Source: Miscanthus floridulus
Taxonomy: Eukaryota; Streptophyta; Magnoliopsida; Poales; Poaceae
Length of the DNA stretch: 64,000 bases
Direction: 5' to 3'
Assembly: GCF_019320115.1 (NCBI RefSeq)
Contig: NC_089598.1
Coordinates: forward strand, 85,445,844-85,509,843
Both the position numbers and the translations under genes were made by a program. Under the pieces are notes generated by a model. It saw only the letters and a list, made by a program, of their open reading frames with translations. It had not been told where the DNA came from and did not search any database. Within the stretch, counting starts at the first letter, position 1. Each line of letters begins with the position of its first letter. Shown here piece by piece: positions 35,843 through 48,821 of this stretch.

Positions 35843-38800
35843 GCCCTCCCCCCTTATAAAAATCTCGCCCCGAGATTTGAAAAGCGTACCATTTTGAATA
35901 AAAGGTAGGGTATACATCCTTCAAATAATCTTCCCGTTCCCACGTTGCATCGCTCTCACTACCCTGGTTACTCCACATAACCTTGTAGAATTTAACCACA
36001 CGATTCCGAGTTACTCTTTCTCTCGTGTCGATAACCCGCACTGGTCTTTCTTCATAGGATAAATCTGATCTCAACTTGACATCTCGAAGTGAAACTCTTT
36101 CCTCGGGAACACGGAGACATTTCTTCAATTGAGATACATGAAAAACATTGAAGATAGCTCTCATCTCGTAAGGTAACTCTATCTTGTAAGCTACATTCCC
36201 ACTCTTCTCTATGATCGGATATGGACCTACATACCTAGGTGCAAGCTTTCTCTTTACTCCGAATCGCTGCACACCTTTCATCGGTGATACCTTCAGATAA
36301 ACATGATCACCCACTTCAAACTCAATGGGCTTCCTTCTTTTATCCGCATAGCTTTTCTGCCTAGCTTGAGCGGCTTTCATATGCTTTTGGATAGTACGGA
36401 CTTGTTGTTCAGCCTCTTCGACAAAATCAATACCGTAGTATCTTCTTTCTCCAGATTCAACCCAGTTCAAAGGAGTTCTACACTTGCGACCATACAATGC
36501 TTCGAACGGGGCCATCTTGATGCTTTCTTGATAACTATTATTATAGGAAAATTCAGCCAAGGGTAACCACTTATCCCATGAACCTTTGGATGATATGACA
36601 CAAGCTCTTAACATGTCTTCCAATATTTGATTTACCCGCTCTGTCTGTCCGGAGGTTTGGGGATGATAAGCAGAACTTCTAACTAAGTTGGTTCCTATCA
36701 TCTTATGCAGTTGTTCCCAAAAACGAGCGGTGAACTGAGGTCTCTGTCAGATACAATGGTTCTAGGAACACCATGGAGACGTACTATCTGGTTAAAATAT
36801 AGCTCAGCATAGTCACTTGGCCGATAGTCAACCCTAACTGGTATGAAATGAGCAGACTTTGTTAAACGATCCACAATCACCCATATGGAATTAAAATTCT
36901 TTTGGGTAGGGGGAAGTCCAACAATAAAATCCATACTAATCTCTTCCCACTTCCATCCTGGTATAGACAATGGTTGGAGAAGTCCAGCAGGCTTCATATG
37001 AATTGCTTTGACTCTACAACAATTGTCGCACCTTGCAACATAAGCTACGATTTCTTTCTTCATCTTTGTCCACCAAAAGCGAGATTTCAAATCTTGATAC
37101 ATTTTACTACTTCCTGGGTGGATAGATAACTTGGATGAGTGAGCTTCTTCTAAGATTTGGTTTCTAAGCTCTTTGTCCTTCGGTACTACCAGTCTGTCCT
37201 TAAACCATAGAACACCCTTCTCATCAATGCGAAAGTGTTTTGTCTCTTGTTCCTTCATCTTTCTTTTGATGTGGAACACACCCACATCGGTTTTCTGAAG
37301 CTCGATGATCTTACTTTCTAGAGAGCAACTAAGGGTAATACTATGCAACACGGCAGGATGTAATAGATGCGCCAAATGATAATCTGCCTCCAAGAGAGAA
37401 TTACAGTGAGATTTCCTACTCAAAGCATCGGCAACAACATTTGCTTTACCCGGATGATAATGAACTTCTAAGTTATAATCTTTAATCAACTCTAGCCATC
37501 TTCTCTGCCTCATGTTCAATTCTGGCTGAGTGAATATATACTTGAGACTTTTATGATCGGTATAAATATGGCACACGTTACCGAGCAAGTAATGCCTCCA
37601 AATCTTCAAAGCATGCACAACCGCAGCTAACTCAAGATCATGAGTTGGATAATTAGCTTCATGCTTCCTTAACTGACGTGAGGCATAGGCGATAACTCGA
37701 CCTTCCTGCATAAGGACACATCCTAAACCGGTACCTGATGCGTCACAAAACACATCAAAAGGTCTCTCGATATCAGGTTGTGCCAACACAGGGGCTGAGG
37801 TTAACAAGGTCCTCAAAGTGCAAAAAGCAGTCTCACACTCTGGAGTCCAAACAAACTTTACATCTTTTTGGAGCAACCTGGTCATGGGCTTGGCGACCTT
37901 AGAGAAATCTGGGATGAATCGACGATAATACCCAGCCAAACCAAGGAAACTTCTTATCTCATGTACTGAAGTTGGTGCTTTCCAATTCATGACTTCTTGC
38001 ACCTTGGACGGATCAACCGAAATCCCTTCATCGGACAACACATGACCTAAGAAAGGTACTTTCTTAAGCCAAAACTCACATTTACTGAACTTGGCATAAA
38101 GCTTATGCTCTCGTAGCCTGGATAAAACAACTCTCAGATGCTCGGCATGTTCTTTAGCATTTACAGAAAAGATTAAGATGTCATCAATGAAGACAACTAC
38201 AAATTTGTCCAGTTCTTCCATGAACACAGAATTCATCAGATATACGAAGTATGCAGGAGCATTGGTCAGGCCGAAAGACATAACCAGATACTCATACAAC
38301 CCGTATCTGGTGGAGAAAGCGGTCTTAGGCACATCCTCCGGTCTAATCTTTATCTGATGATAACCAGATCTCAAATCAATTTTTGAGAATACCTTTGCCT
38401 TAGACAACTGATCAAACAAAATATCAATGCGGGGCAATGGGTACTTGTTCTTGATTGTCACCGCATTGAGTGGACGATAATCCACACACATGCGCAATGA
38501 CTTGTCCTTCTTCTTCACAAATATAGCAGGACAACTCCAGGGAGAAGCACTAGGTCGGATAAGACCTTTCTCTAACAGATCTTGCAACTGAACTTTAAGC
38601 TCTGCTAACTCATTAGGCGGCATCCTATAAGGCCTTCTAGAAATAGGTGCAGTGCCCGGCACTAACTCGATCTTGAATTCAATATCTCGATCCGGCGGTA
38701 AACCAGGTAGATCATCAGGAAAAACATCTGGAAATTCACACACTACTAGGACGTCCTCAATGCTCGGGGTCTGGATAGCATTAGCAGTGTTGTGGAGTTC

Positions 38801-40264
38801 TAGCTCTCTGGGAAGTGGCACAAGGAAGGCTTCATTGCTGATAGGATCCCTCAACATAATGATCCTAGTGGAAGTATCAATGAGCACTCCATGACCGCTC
38901 ATCCACTTCATTCCCAAGATTACATCTATCCCTAATCCCGGTAGGACTACCACATCGGCCATAAACACTCGTCCCTCTATTTCAATCCTTACCCCCAGCA
39001 CTATTTGATTGGTCGAAATATTACTTCCAGCTGCACTAATGCAATAACTACCCGTGGATACTGTAATTACCTTCTGATTGTATTTTGATGCAAAAGCTGG
39101 ACTCATAAATGAATGCGAAGCACCAGAATCAAATAGTACAACTGCCGGATGGTGATTCACAAGAAACTTACCCACGGTGACCACCTCTCCTGAGGGTATC
39201 TCGGTCACGTTGGTGTAGTTAACATGTCCTTGACGAGCACCAGAATTCCCTTGCTTCTGATTGTTCTTCTGAGGATACGGACAATTCTTGGACCAATGAC
39301 CTATCCTGCCACAATTCCAGCAGGGCCTATTAGCTGGCGGAACAAAAGAATTTCCAGGTCCTGTGGTACCCTTTGGAAGAGGTACAGTGAATGCCTTCTT
39401 GAACCCAGTCTTTGCCTGATTCTTCTTTTGTGGCGGCCGGTACCGAACGGCTGTAGTGGGTGGGCGAAACTGAGTCTTCGCTACTGGAGATCTAGCCTGA
39501 GAGACACCTGCCTCAAAGACCCTCTTGCGACTTTTGGAAGCAGCATAGACATTATCATTATTCTCTTGCGTAAGAGCATCACTTACGAACTCATTGAAAG
39601 TGATACTTTTGTTGTTCCCCATGGACTTCATCAGTTTGGGACTAAGCCCTCTTTTAAAGCTGGCGATTTTCTTTGCTTCTGAATCCACGAATTCTGGAGC
39701 ATACCTTGCCAGATGGTTGAAGGCATGAAGATATTCAGTGAGTGTCTTGGTGCCCTGCACCAACTTCATAAACTCATTGTGCTTGATGGCCATCAACCCG
39801 GGAGGAATATAATGACTCTTGAAAGCCTCCTGGAATCGATTCCAAGTGATCTGGGCATTCTCTGGTAGGGTGGACCGGTAATGTCGCCACCATATACCTG
39901 CTGGTCCTTGTAGTTGATGCGAAGCATACTCCGCCTTCATCTGCTCTGTCACCCTGAGTAAACGGAACTTGTGCTCAAGCGTGTTTAGCCACTCTTCTGC
40001 TTGGAGCGGCTCTTCAGCTTCCTTGAAGACGGGTGGCTTGGTATCTTGGAATTCCTTGAAATCACTAAACTGGTTGGGCTCTGGTCCCTGTCGTTGATTA
40101 CGGCCTTGGGCTTGATGCTGGGCCATGGTACGCATAGCATCACCCAACGCACGTTGACCTTCCACGAGCATAGCCAATAGATCAGACGGTGTGGGCGATG
40201 GTGGCGGTGGAAGATCGTCATCACCACTACCCCCACCACGGCCTGAACGCAGATTGCGCGACAT
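35838..40264 (-). pseudogene. Tekay gag-pol polyprotein with a single frame break in integrase
   Basis: The long frame (40,264-36,698, 1,188 codons) holds Gag ([20 protein letters not shown]), the CCHC knuckle [14 protein letters not shown] (about residues 314-327), the protease [10 protein letters not shown] (about 375), RT ([21 protein letters not shown] near 691), RNase H ([26 protein letters not shown]) and the start of integrase ([26 protein letters not shown]). Near 36,745, between the two conserved integrase Asp regions and the Glu, the frame shifts by one base. The rest of integrase (SSAYHPQTSGQTERVNQ) and the chromodomain-like tail lie in another frame, ending at 35,838. The GC- and methylation-type nonsense codons common in its neighbour are absent, in line with a young insertion. 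Confidence 0.92.
35843..35855 (-). other. Polypurine tract of the Tekay element
   Basis: On the minus strand the sequence reads AAGGGGGGAGGGC and abuts the 3' LTR start TGTAACACC, exactly where a plus-strand primer is expected. Confidence 0.85.
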
Positions 40265-41320
40265 CTGCAGAAGCGCATTTGTGAGTAATGATGGACGATG
40301 TCAGATATAATGCCGACGGATTGTAGAATTATGCCAAACTGAACTTATTGGAGAGATTAATTTCATACAATAAACAGAGGCACAATAATTCATCCTCATA
40401 ACATCACCATACTTTACTCCGCACATTCATGCGATGCAGCCACTCATATGCCAAATTTTTGATCAACTTCAAGTTTCAGAAATTTCATCTAAGTATAACG
40501 AGACTACTCCAGGGCGGTAGTGCTAGTGCGGCCATCAGTAGTAGCATGGCAACTTGGGTGTGAGAGGATTACCTTACAGGATGAGAAACTATAACGGAAT
40601 AATTAGATAAGGGAGGGAGTGATGCAAAAATGGAATGGCATGAGTAAACATGATGCATGCACGTTCCGTACGTCCTCACGAATCTTAAGAAAATTTAACA
40701 TTCTAGCGACATAGACGGTGGCATACATACGTTCTCTCATATACGTATCTAGTCGAGCTACGCGTTGCGTTGTTAGTGTTCCTGCAGAAAATTTCATTGC
40801 ATCCCATCCCAACAAAAGAAATAAGTATGCAATGAAAGCAGTAAACTAAGATACTTTCCATATATACATCCCCGGATATATATACTTCGGTATCCAAAGC
40901 TACCCGATTGATACACCCACAATTAAGTACCTTCATATGTACATGTGTGCAACATGTAAACATTCCGGTGACCAAAACTAACTCTCCCCTAGACCGACAG
41001 TTGGACGATCATGCTCTCACAACTCACTTTACCTGGGCGTAGAGGCAATTGATCCATACATTACCACCCAAACGGATGGCATCCATACAATAGCACGCCG
41101 TATGGACGACGAAATAAAATGAAAGCAATTACCCCCCAAAAGTCATTATTTAAATAAGCCACCTAAAAGTCCTTATTTGGGCATAGAGGATATGACAACT
41201 GGCACACCTAGATAAAATTTCAGATTTGAACACCTATATATGTAGCTATAAGTTGTCAAAACTGATTTTTACCAACAAAAGCTTTTGTTTTAAATACACA
41301 TATGACATGTTTAATGTTGA

Positions 41321-41337
41321 ATCTAGCTCTGATACCA
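41321..41337 (-). other. Primer-binding site of the Tekay element
   Basis: On the minus strand TGGTATCAGAGCTAGAT starts two bases inside the 5' LTR. It matches the initiator methionine tRNA type primer site over the first 12 bases. Confidence 0.88.
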
Positions 41338-41339
41338 GC

Positions 41340-44300
41340 TGTAACAGAACCGACCAATTTATAAGAGCACAAGTACAAAAGCAATCACTGGAGTGATCAA
41401 ACCGTCATACTTGAACCCATATAAACCCGGTAGTCAACTGAAACCACGAAGGATTTCAGACCAACTTGCATACAACCAAGATCACAGTAATTCAACATAA
41501 CAAGCCACATGTTACATCCATTTCACAAGTAGTTCATAAGTACCACATACATCAGAGTACACATAGTTATTACAAAACGAGTTCACAAATAGCGGAAGCA
41601 AATTAGTTTAACACCATCGCACACACTTAGTTCAAATACAAGCCAGTACCATAGTCATATCCAGCAAAAGCAGTAAGATGAGATAACATAGATGATCATG
41701 CCCATGATCTAGTCTTCATCCCCCGCAGGGTGGAGACAATACTTGCAGTAGCCGTTATATAGCACGTCATCTGCAACAAGGGGAAATAAACCCTGAGTAC
41801 GAGAAGGTACTCAGCTAGACTTACCCGTCGGAAACCAGAAATAAATGACACCAAGGATTATGCAAGGCTTTATCGGTGGGTCTAGCTTGACAAGCATTTT
41901 GCAAAAACGCTTTAGTGATACGAGAGCATAATTAGATTTATGAGTAAGCAGCAATTTAACAATATTAACCTATCGACTAGATTAGCACCTGTACTAGAGC
42001 AAGCAATTGATTAACTCCAAACATTAGTAACCATATCCGGTATAATGTGGTATCATCATCATCAATTTAACCATCAAGTTCAATTAAGTGCATCTACGTT
42101 GCCGCTGCTCAGTCAAGTTCTCACTATCCGGGAGAGACGGCGATTCAAATCGATTCCTATCCAGCTGGAGGGGTATTCCTAACACAAACCCAGGCATACC
42201 TCGCGAAGGCAGCCTTAGGTCACCTTTGGTACATCTCAGGAATCGTGGCTCTGAGCAGCGCCACACCCTCAGGGAGTCCACTCTGCCAGGTGGTCAATCT
42301 CACCTCGGACTTATGCCAATAGCTCTCCGCACATCCTTACTACCACCAGGGTGCGCACTTTCACTTCTCGGTCTTCCGGCCTGAGTTGAGCTACTCGGCT
42401 TCGCGGTCGGAACGAGTTATCCGGCCAACTAAGTGATAGGCATGCGTTCAACATGACATGAGGACGTACAGCGAATCGGTCCTTAACCGACACAGACGGG
42501 GATAGATCCACAACCAAGACCTCCTTGCCTTGTTGCTTCTCTATCGACCTCCCGCCCGGTCACAATTCATTATTAACACATGGTTATTCTCCACGATAGC
42601 GATTATAGCCAATCGTGATCAGACATTTTTCTAATATGCAGGTGACAGGAAATCACCCGACTTTTACCGGTCTAAGCATGGCTAAGCTATGATTCGCTCC
42701 TGGACCTAAATAGGATTCAGGGTACGTATACTGGCCAAGGAATAGGTATATATGCAACAAGTGTTCGCATCCAATTCCTATCACTTAATGCATCAATAAA
42801 TAAAGATACTCAAAGTAACCATTTTGAAAACATAGGAGTCTTAGAATGCTCCGGGGCTTGCCTTTCAGAAAAGATGAAGGTTGGTGATCGGGGCACTCAA
42901 GAACTTCTTCGTTGACTCCTTCTTCGGGGGCCTGCACCTCCTGCTCCTGAGCTTGCTGCTGCTCCTCCGGAAGTACTGGCTCGAATTCTAGAAGCGTAAC
43001 TCCCTCCGGAACACCTATTGCATGCATATGCATAGTAAGAATCGTGCATGCACAAGAGATGGAAGATGATGATGGAATGTATAGCCATGTATGAATGGAT
43101 CGTAGTAAGTGTTTACGAACGCATTACTGGACACTCGTTTACCGAGTAAGACTAGCCCTATTCAAATCACTTTAAGCATATTTCTAACTTAACTGAAAGA
43201 ACAAGATTAACTTACCTAACTTGCATAACCTAAGATAAAGATGCTCATCTTCAGTTAAGGGCCTAACACCTAGGAACAGTACCATGAACTTAGAATAGTA
43301 AAGACATACTTAAAATAACAGTTAAAGTTTCATATGCAACAAGTAGTCACTTAATTCAATCATAACCAGAGTTCTATAAATCCAAATGACTTGCAAGAGG
43401 ACATTCTGGAAAGCTCATGAAATTCTCTACAATTCATTTGTAAACATCACAGCATGATTCTTACGTTAACCAAACTGAATTCCAGTAAATCTAGAATCTG
43501 TCCAGAATTGACAGGGTTACTAACTTAATTATTTAATGATGATGCAAAAGCCTAATTTGACCAAACAAAGTTTACCAACTTGTTTCACACACCAGAGGAA
43601 CACTAGAAAGTATAGTGCCAACTTCTAAATAAATTATTTATTACCCTTTTCTAATTTATTTAATTAATTAGGTGATTAAAGCAATATATAGTAAAACTAT
43701 TCATAAAAATCTACAAAAATTACAGTAGCTATCTCATGCTGCACATAGACCATCATAAAAATTTCAAAGCCATAGGACCAACATAACTTGCTATATCCAA
43801 AATAACAGATGACATGTCTAATTTGAGCGTAATTAGGAAACCCTAATGAAAAGTGTCAAGCCACAGATTTCACATTTTTCCTAACATCATTCTAGCATAA
43901 GAACCTTACTCACCCAATTTTACCTTCACTGGATCTATATAAAAATTATGAAAATTCACACAAGATCCACCCACTAATAAAAGGAAATTCTATAACTTAA
44001 AAACTACACATGCACTAGCTCTGAAATTTTAACCAGAGACTCTACTACACCAAAATAGAGGACCCACAAAATTTCATAATTTTTTGGACCACAGAAACTC
44101 AAGATAAAATTCAAACAAGTTTGCATGTACCCAAAAACACATTTCAAAGTCCTATTTAAATCATCAAAAATTTCTAAAACAAGTGCTCATATAATATTTT
44201 TGTTAAATACTAGACATTACTAGGAACTCAACAAAATTAGAACCACATCATTTGGATCTACCAACTAGGAGATACACATTTTTGAATCTATATGCCAAAC

Positions 44301-45883
44301 TGTGAAATAAAACAAACAAACAAATAAGAAAACATTCACAGCCACAGCTGTTGGGCCGGCCCGAGGAACGGCGGCCCGCGAGCGACGCTGGCGCGGCCCA
44401 GACATTGGAGCGGCCCACGCTGGGCTCCCGCCTCAGCCACGGCGGCTGACAAGGCGGACCCACGCGACAGAGAGAGAGGAGCAGGGGAAGGAAGAAGACG
44501 ACGGCGGGACTCGCCGTCGGCGGCTTCTCCGGTGAAACCAACGGCGTTACGGTGCTCACTACAGCAATGCGCAACTGGCCGTGCCCTTGATTGAAGCTTT
44601 TGGTGCGGCTACAGGGTCGGCGACGAGCAATGGCGGCGCACGGCCGCGGCAGGGCCGGCTCCGACGACGCTACAGCGTCAAGGTTCCTAACGGTGACCCT
44701 ACGGGCTCCGGTGGTACTCCTATGACCTAACGTGAGCCAGAGGAGGGAATGGAAGTACGCGTGGAGCGCTGGCTATGAGAAGCGCTACTCCAGCGAGGTC
44801 CAACAAGGCGGTGGCGGGGAAAAGATCGGCGATTGACCCTTACCGATGCACGATCGACACGCGAACACGGTGGAAAAGGAAGAGGGGACCACGGCGGGGC
44901 TCTGGGTAAGCTGGGCAACGCGTTTTTGCCAAGACACGGGAGCTAGGCGAGGGCGAAGCTCCGGCGGCAATGGCGGGCAGCTTCGGGCTGCGCTGCGGGA
45001 GGCGAGAAATGACGAGGCCAGACGCGCACGGCGAAGCAAATAGGCGAGCGGAGGGGCGCGTGGCGTCTTCGTGGTAGCAACGGCCTGACGAGCTGGGGCA
45101 GCGCCGGCGTACGGCCTCCACTTGGCGCGCGTGGCCAGACGGCGGTCGGCCATGACGGCCTGAACCCAAAACCCTGTAGCTCCGATTCAGTCGAACCTCA
45201 ACGCCTGACAGCGTGATTTGGAGTCGATGGATCTCCGAATCCTTTGGTAATTAGCGCAAACCTCCAAAACGAAAGTTGAAGTACTATGTACCAGCTACAA
45301 AACTCCTTTAGAGATCAAAGTCTAATTCACAACAGATAGAGAGTAAAATCAAGCCAAAGTCGAGCCTGAAAAACTGGAAATGCATTAAACACTTAGAAAA
45401 TTTTTAAGTGTAGAATCAGCCCTTGTTTCAGGCTTGTGGGCCCAATTTGAACATGTTCTACACATTTTCATGAGTTGGCTCCTAAACAAAGTTTGTTCCA
45501 TATAAAATTTGCTACAACTTTGGTTTAGGTTGCTCAGACATGCAAACACTCTAAGTTGTACTTTTTAAACAGTCAAAGATAAGAGCTCTAGGGTCAACAC
45601 AAGTCAACTATTACTTAGAAGTGTAATTAGGTAAGATGGTCAACATGAACATTGTTGCTAAAGACCTTCTAAGTGTAGCTAAGTTGTTTAAGAGGACATT
45701 TGGCACACATTTACATAGCCCACACATGAGCACACACAATTGCTAGCATAAACCAAGCAGTTCAAATAGAAACACACATGAAATGATAATATTCATAATG
45801 ATATGATGCTTATGAATGAGATGATGATGCTCATGCTCATATGATGCAAGTGTTTTAGTACAACCATAACACAGGGTGTTACA
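41340..45883 (-). repeat. 5' LTR of the Tekay element (4,544 bp)
   Basis: This is the partner of 31,294-35,842 with about 99 percent identity. The 82-codon sense ORF is conserved at 42,785-43,033 with one changed residue. Between this LTR and the start of gag (40,265-41,320) there is about 1 kb of leader with no gene. Confidence 0.92.
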
Positions 45884-45888
45884 GTCTC

Positions 45889-46250
45889 CACCACTTCAGG
45901 CCGTCGATTCATCGAAGTGCTTCACCAACCGTAACCCTAGCCCGGTTCTAAGGTTCCCTGCGTGACGTCTCTTCTTTTCTCGGTTCATCGGTTCATCAGA
46001 TAGCAAGCCAGTCGCTTCAATTTTGTACCTACATTGCTTGCTCTCATAGGGTTTCACATCTTTTAGATATATCGTATTTACTTGTATATCCATCTATTCC
46101 ATCGTGCAGCGAGTCAGTGCCGTTGAGGTGACAGGTGCAGTTATCAGTTAACTCGGAGCCAAGCTCGCGAGTACGGATTGAGGCCAAGCCTCGAAAGTGT
46201 CAGTGGATAGTTGATCTTGTTAGCGGCAGTTTTTTCTCTTGTCAGATCAG
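45889..46250 (+). other. Copia sequence resuming after the Tekay insertion
   Basis: This leader precedes the env-like ORF and has no recognisable gene. Its assignment to the copia element is inferred from the GTCTC junction and from the plus orientation shared with gag-pol and the following ORF. Confidence 0.45.
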
Positions 46251-48768
46251 ATGGTTCGCACCAACAATGTTGGTGGTGGTCCAGGAGATGACGATCGGAG
46301 GCCCCCACCTCGCTTGCCCACAGGAACCAAAGGCAAGGCGACGAAGTAGGTTACATCAAAGAAGTGCAAGTATCTTGATGCAGAGACAGCGAGAGCAGCA
46401 GCAGTAGCTGAGGCCACAGAGCGTGCCGAGAGAGGCGGTGCTCGCAGTGGTGTTGTCATTGTAGATCAGTAGCTTACACCAGCACAGAGGGCAGCAGTTG
46501 AGGAGGCTGAGCGTCTTCATGGTGGTCCACCTAGGACTATCATGATGGCAGGACATTGTCTGGCTATTGAGGAGCCTTAGCCTCAGGGGGAGTCCCAGCA
46601 AGAGCCACAACAGCAGCCCCCACCAGCAGAGCTTCAGCCAGCTCAGGAGACTCAGGAGGGCCAACAGACCGAGGAGACCGAGCAGGCACCCCAGCTACGC
46701 TGCTCTAGTCGTACCCGTGTTCCAGTCTCACCGAGGCCACCGACACAGCGGAGGGGATTGCGTCCACCACCTAGACCACAGGGTCTGCCTCTAGTGGTAC
46801 ATCTTGACTTGAGGGCGGCCACGGCCAAGCAGGTTCGGCAGCTGAGGTTTGTATAGTTTGAGGTGTGGTTTCCTCCAAGGAGGGATGAGAGAGCAGCAGA
46901 GGGTTTCTATACACCACTCTAGGAAGACTTCTACAATGCATATCTGAACAGTGGGGTAGTCTTTCGATCTTAGAGAGTCTACAGTATTGAGGCTATTGTG
47001 GCAGCAGCCGAAGAGCATATCCGTCCCTACTTATCATATTTGCCGGGGCTGATAGATCTGATTGGCTGGACAGGACTGTATGTACCATCTTGGGTTTGGC
47101 AGTTCTATGCCTCGCTCTATGTTGACTCGCAGCATAACTTCATTCACTTTGCATTCAGAGGCAGAGACTACAGGGTGATGAGTTTTAGGGCTAGGGAGAT
47201 ACTGAGGCTATAGGAGCAGCCTATCAGGTTACATGAGGTATGTTATGGACAGCAGGAGCCTCCCAGGCATCCTCATGGAGGTTTGGTGCCCCCTACCGAT
47301 CTTGTGCGACATTACTTCAAGGAGCCCTTTGGTGAGGGGTCGAGGAGGAACCCCAGTGACCTTACTCCTACAGCTCGAGTGCTAGAGGCCATCATCAGGA
47401 GGACACTACTTCCCAGGTTGGGATACAGAGAGGGTCTGACTCGCCTACAGCTTTGGCTCCTCAATGCCCTGATGCAGCAGACAGTGTTCGATATTTGGGA
47501 CCTCCTTCTATCAGAGATGGAGGATACTATAGCTGAGGGCTTCAAGGGTCACAGGCAGCTTCCATATGCACATTGGATCACATTCCTAATGCTCAAGGCT
47601 GTGCAGGTTAGGACCCCAGAGATGGTTGCCGAGTACAGAGGTGCCACCATAGAGTTTCTAGCTTATAACATAGCACATAGGATCAGGCATAGCACACCAC
47701 AGGCACCCACTCAGCCTCACCGTCATCCAGATGTACCAGAGTCCGTAGCTCAGTAGGACAAGATTATCAGAGGTATAGCCACTACTGAGGAGGAGCAGCT
47801 TGAGGCTCAGGAGGAGAGGACCGAGTCTAGTGACAGTTCGGATGATGACTACCGACCTATTCCTCAGATGCCTCCACACAGACATGATGCAGAGGTCAAC
47901 AGTTCTAGCTTAGCTCCACCTGCACCACAGATGGACCCTGCCTTGATTGCTATTCTTGAGCGGATGTAGTAGGATCAGGCACGACAGGCTCAGGAGACAG
48001 CTGTCAACTTTGCACAGTTTTAGGCTCGTCAGGACAAGTTCCAGTGACAGCAGCAGGTCCTCCAGCAGCAGCAGCAGCAGATGCATCAGCAGCAGTTACT
48101 CATGTAGCAGCAGCTTATGGGTTTTATGAAGCATGTAGTGACAGCTCTTAAGGCTCCACAGCCACAGCCTTCGCCCTAGCTTGCTCAGCCTGCCACCACT
48201 ACAACAACTCTAGCAGTACAGCCCAGTGGGTTTCAGAGTCAGGGACAGCCTCTAGCTCAGTTTGCTTCACCTCCTGTATAGGTGTCCCAGTGGTTAGCCT
48301 CACCAGTGGTAGCCCCGTAGTTCACTCCACTTCAGACGGGCTTCACACCGGACCAGTCAGCCTCGCTATTTGTGCCTGACACGTCAGTCTCCAGGAGTCT
48401 TGGAGCTTCTTTCAGCGAGTTGATAGGCATGCCTACACCACCTCACATGTATGCTCTAGGTCCTTCTACTACAGCTCCCATCGCCATGACGACACAGAGG
48501 CTTCCTAGCTCAGTCGCATCATTAGATCCTACAGATGTACCAGCAGCGTCGCAGGCAGCACCTGCCCCAGCTCAGACCTAGACCGCTTCAGAGACACTTC
48601 CAGCCACAGAGGGTCAGTCAGTACAGAGCTCAGGGTCAGATGATGATGGCGCCTAGTTCCAGCTTGCCCCTTGTACCTCAGCGCCCGGCTCGTCCGTTGC
48701 AGCCCCGCCGACCGACCCTTAGCTTTTGGTGTTTGACGCCAAAGGGGGAGAGAGTTCGAGTATGTAGA
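46251..48768 (+). pseudogene. Env-like third ORF of the copia element, broken almost only by TAG codons
   Basis: Starting at ATG 46,251 (MVRTNNVGGGPGDDD..) one reading frame runs about 2.5 kb without any indel. It encodes a basic/Pro-Gln-rich N-terminus, a folded-looking central part (46,830-47,640: EVWFPPRRDERAAEGFY, FYNAYLNSGVVF, YSIEAIVAAAEEHIRPYL, WVWQFYASLY, ARVLEAIIRRTLLPRLG, LNALMQQTVFDIWDLL) and a Gln/Pro-rich C-terminal half. The centre resembles the plant 'putative transposon protein' domain found in third ORFs of SIRE/Athila-type elements; this is recognition from memory. The frame has 19 TAG (46347, 46470, 46578, 46854, 46920, 46971, 47211, 47754, 47967, 47970, 48021, 48105, 48177, 48279, 48318, 48579, 48654, 48720, 48765), one TGA (48045) and no TAA. 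No membrane segment is obvious. Confidence 0.7.
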
Positions 48769-48797
48769 CTCAGGGGGAGCGACATTTAGGGGGAGCT
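48741..48797 (+). other. Repeated polypurine-tract-like motifs of the copia element
   Basis: AAAGGGGGAGAGAG, CAGGGGGAGC and TAGGGGGAGCT occur within 57 bases just before the Tat insertion. Multiple GGGGGAG tracts ahead of the 3' LTR are typical of SIRE-group copia elements. A copia 3' LTR (TGTTGGG..) does not appear before 48,822, so it was separated by the Tat insertion. Confidence 0.6.
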
Positions 48798-48821
48798 AGT
48801 TATCTATTATTAGCTTATTAT

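Larger units (their letters stand above)
31294..45883 (-). mobile_element. Complete Ty3/gypsy Tekay-type chromovirus, 14.6 kb
   Basis: The element has LTRs at 31,294-35,842 (3' LTR) and 41,340-45,883 (5' LTR), a primer site, a polypurine tract and a gag-pol frame, all in minus orientation. It is flanked by the 5-bp duplication GTCTC (31,289-31,293 and 45,884-45,888). The LTR termini are TGTAACA..TGTTACA. A chromodomain-like C-terminus after integrase (RVIDTRERVTRNRVVKFYKV, then WEREDYL) and the very long LTRs place it with the Tekay/Del chromoviruses. It inserted into the copia element, so it is younger than that host. Confidence 0.93.

Noticed and set aside
46251..48768. A functional gene using TAG as a sense codon
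   Set aside because: The nuclear genes here use normal stops; CAG decay at CHG sites explains the pattern and a similar pattern occurs in the neighbouring Tat element.
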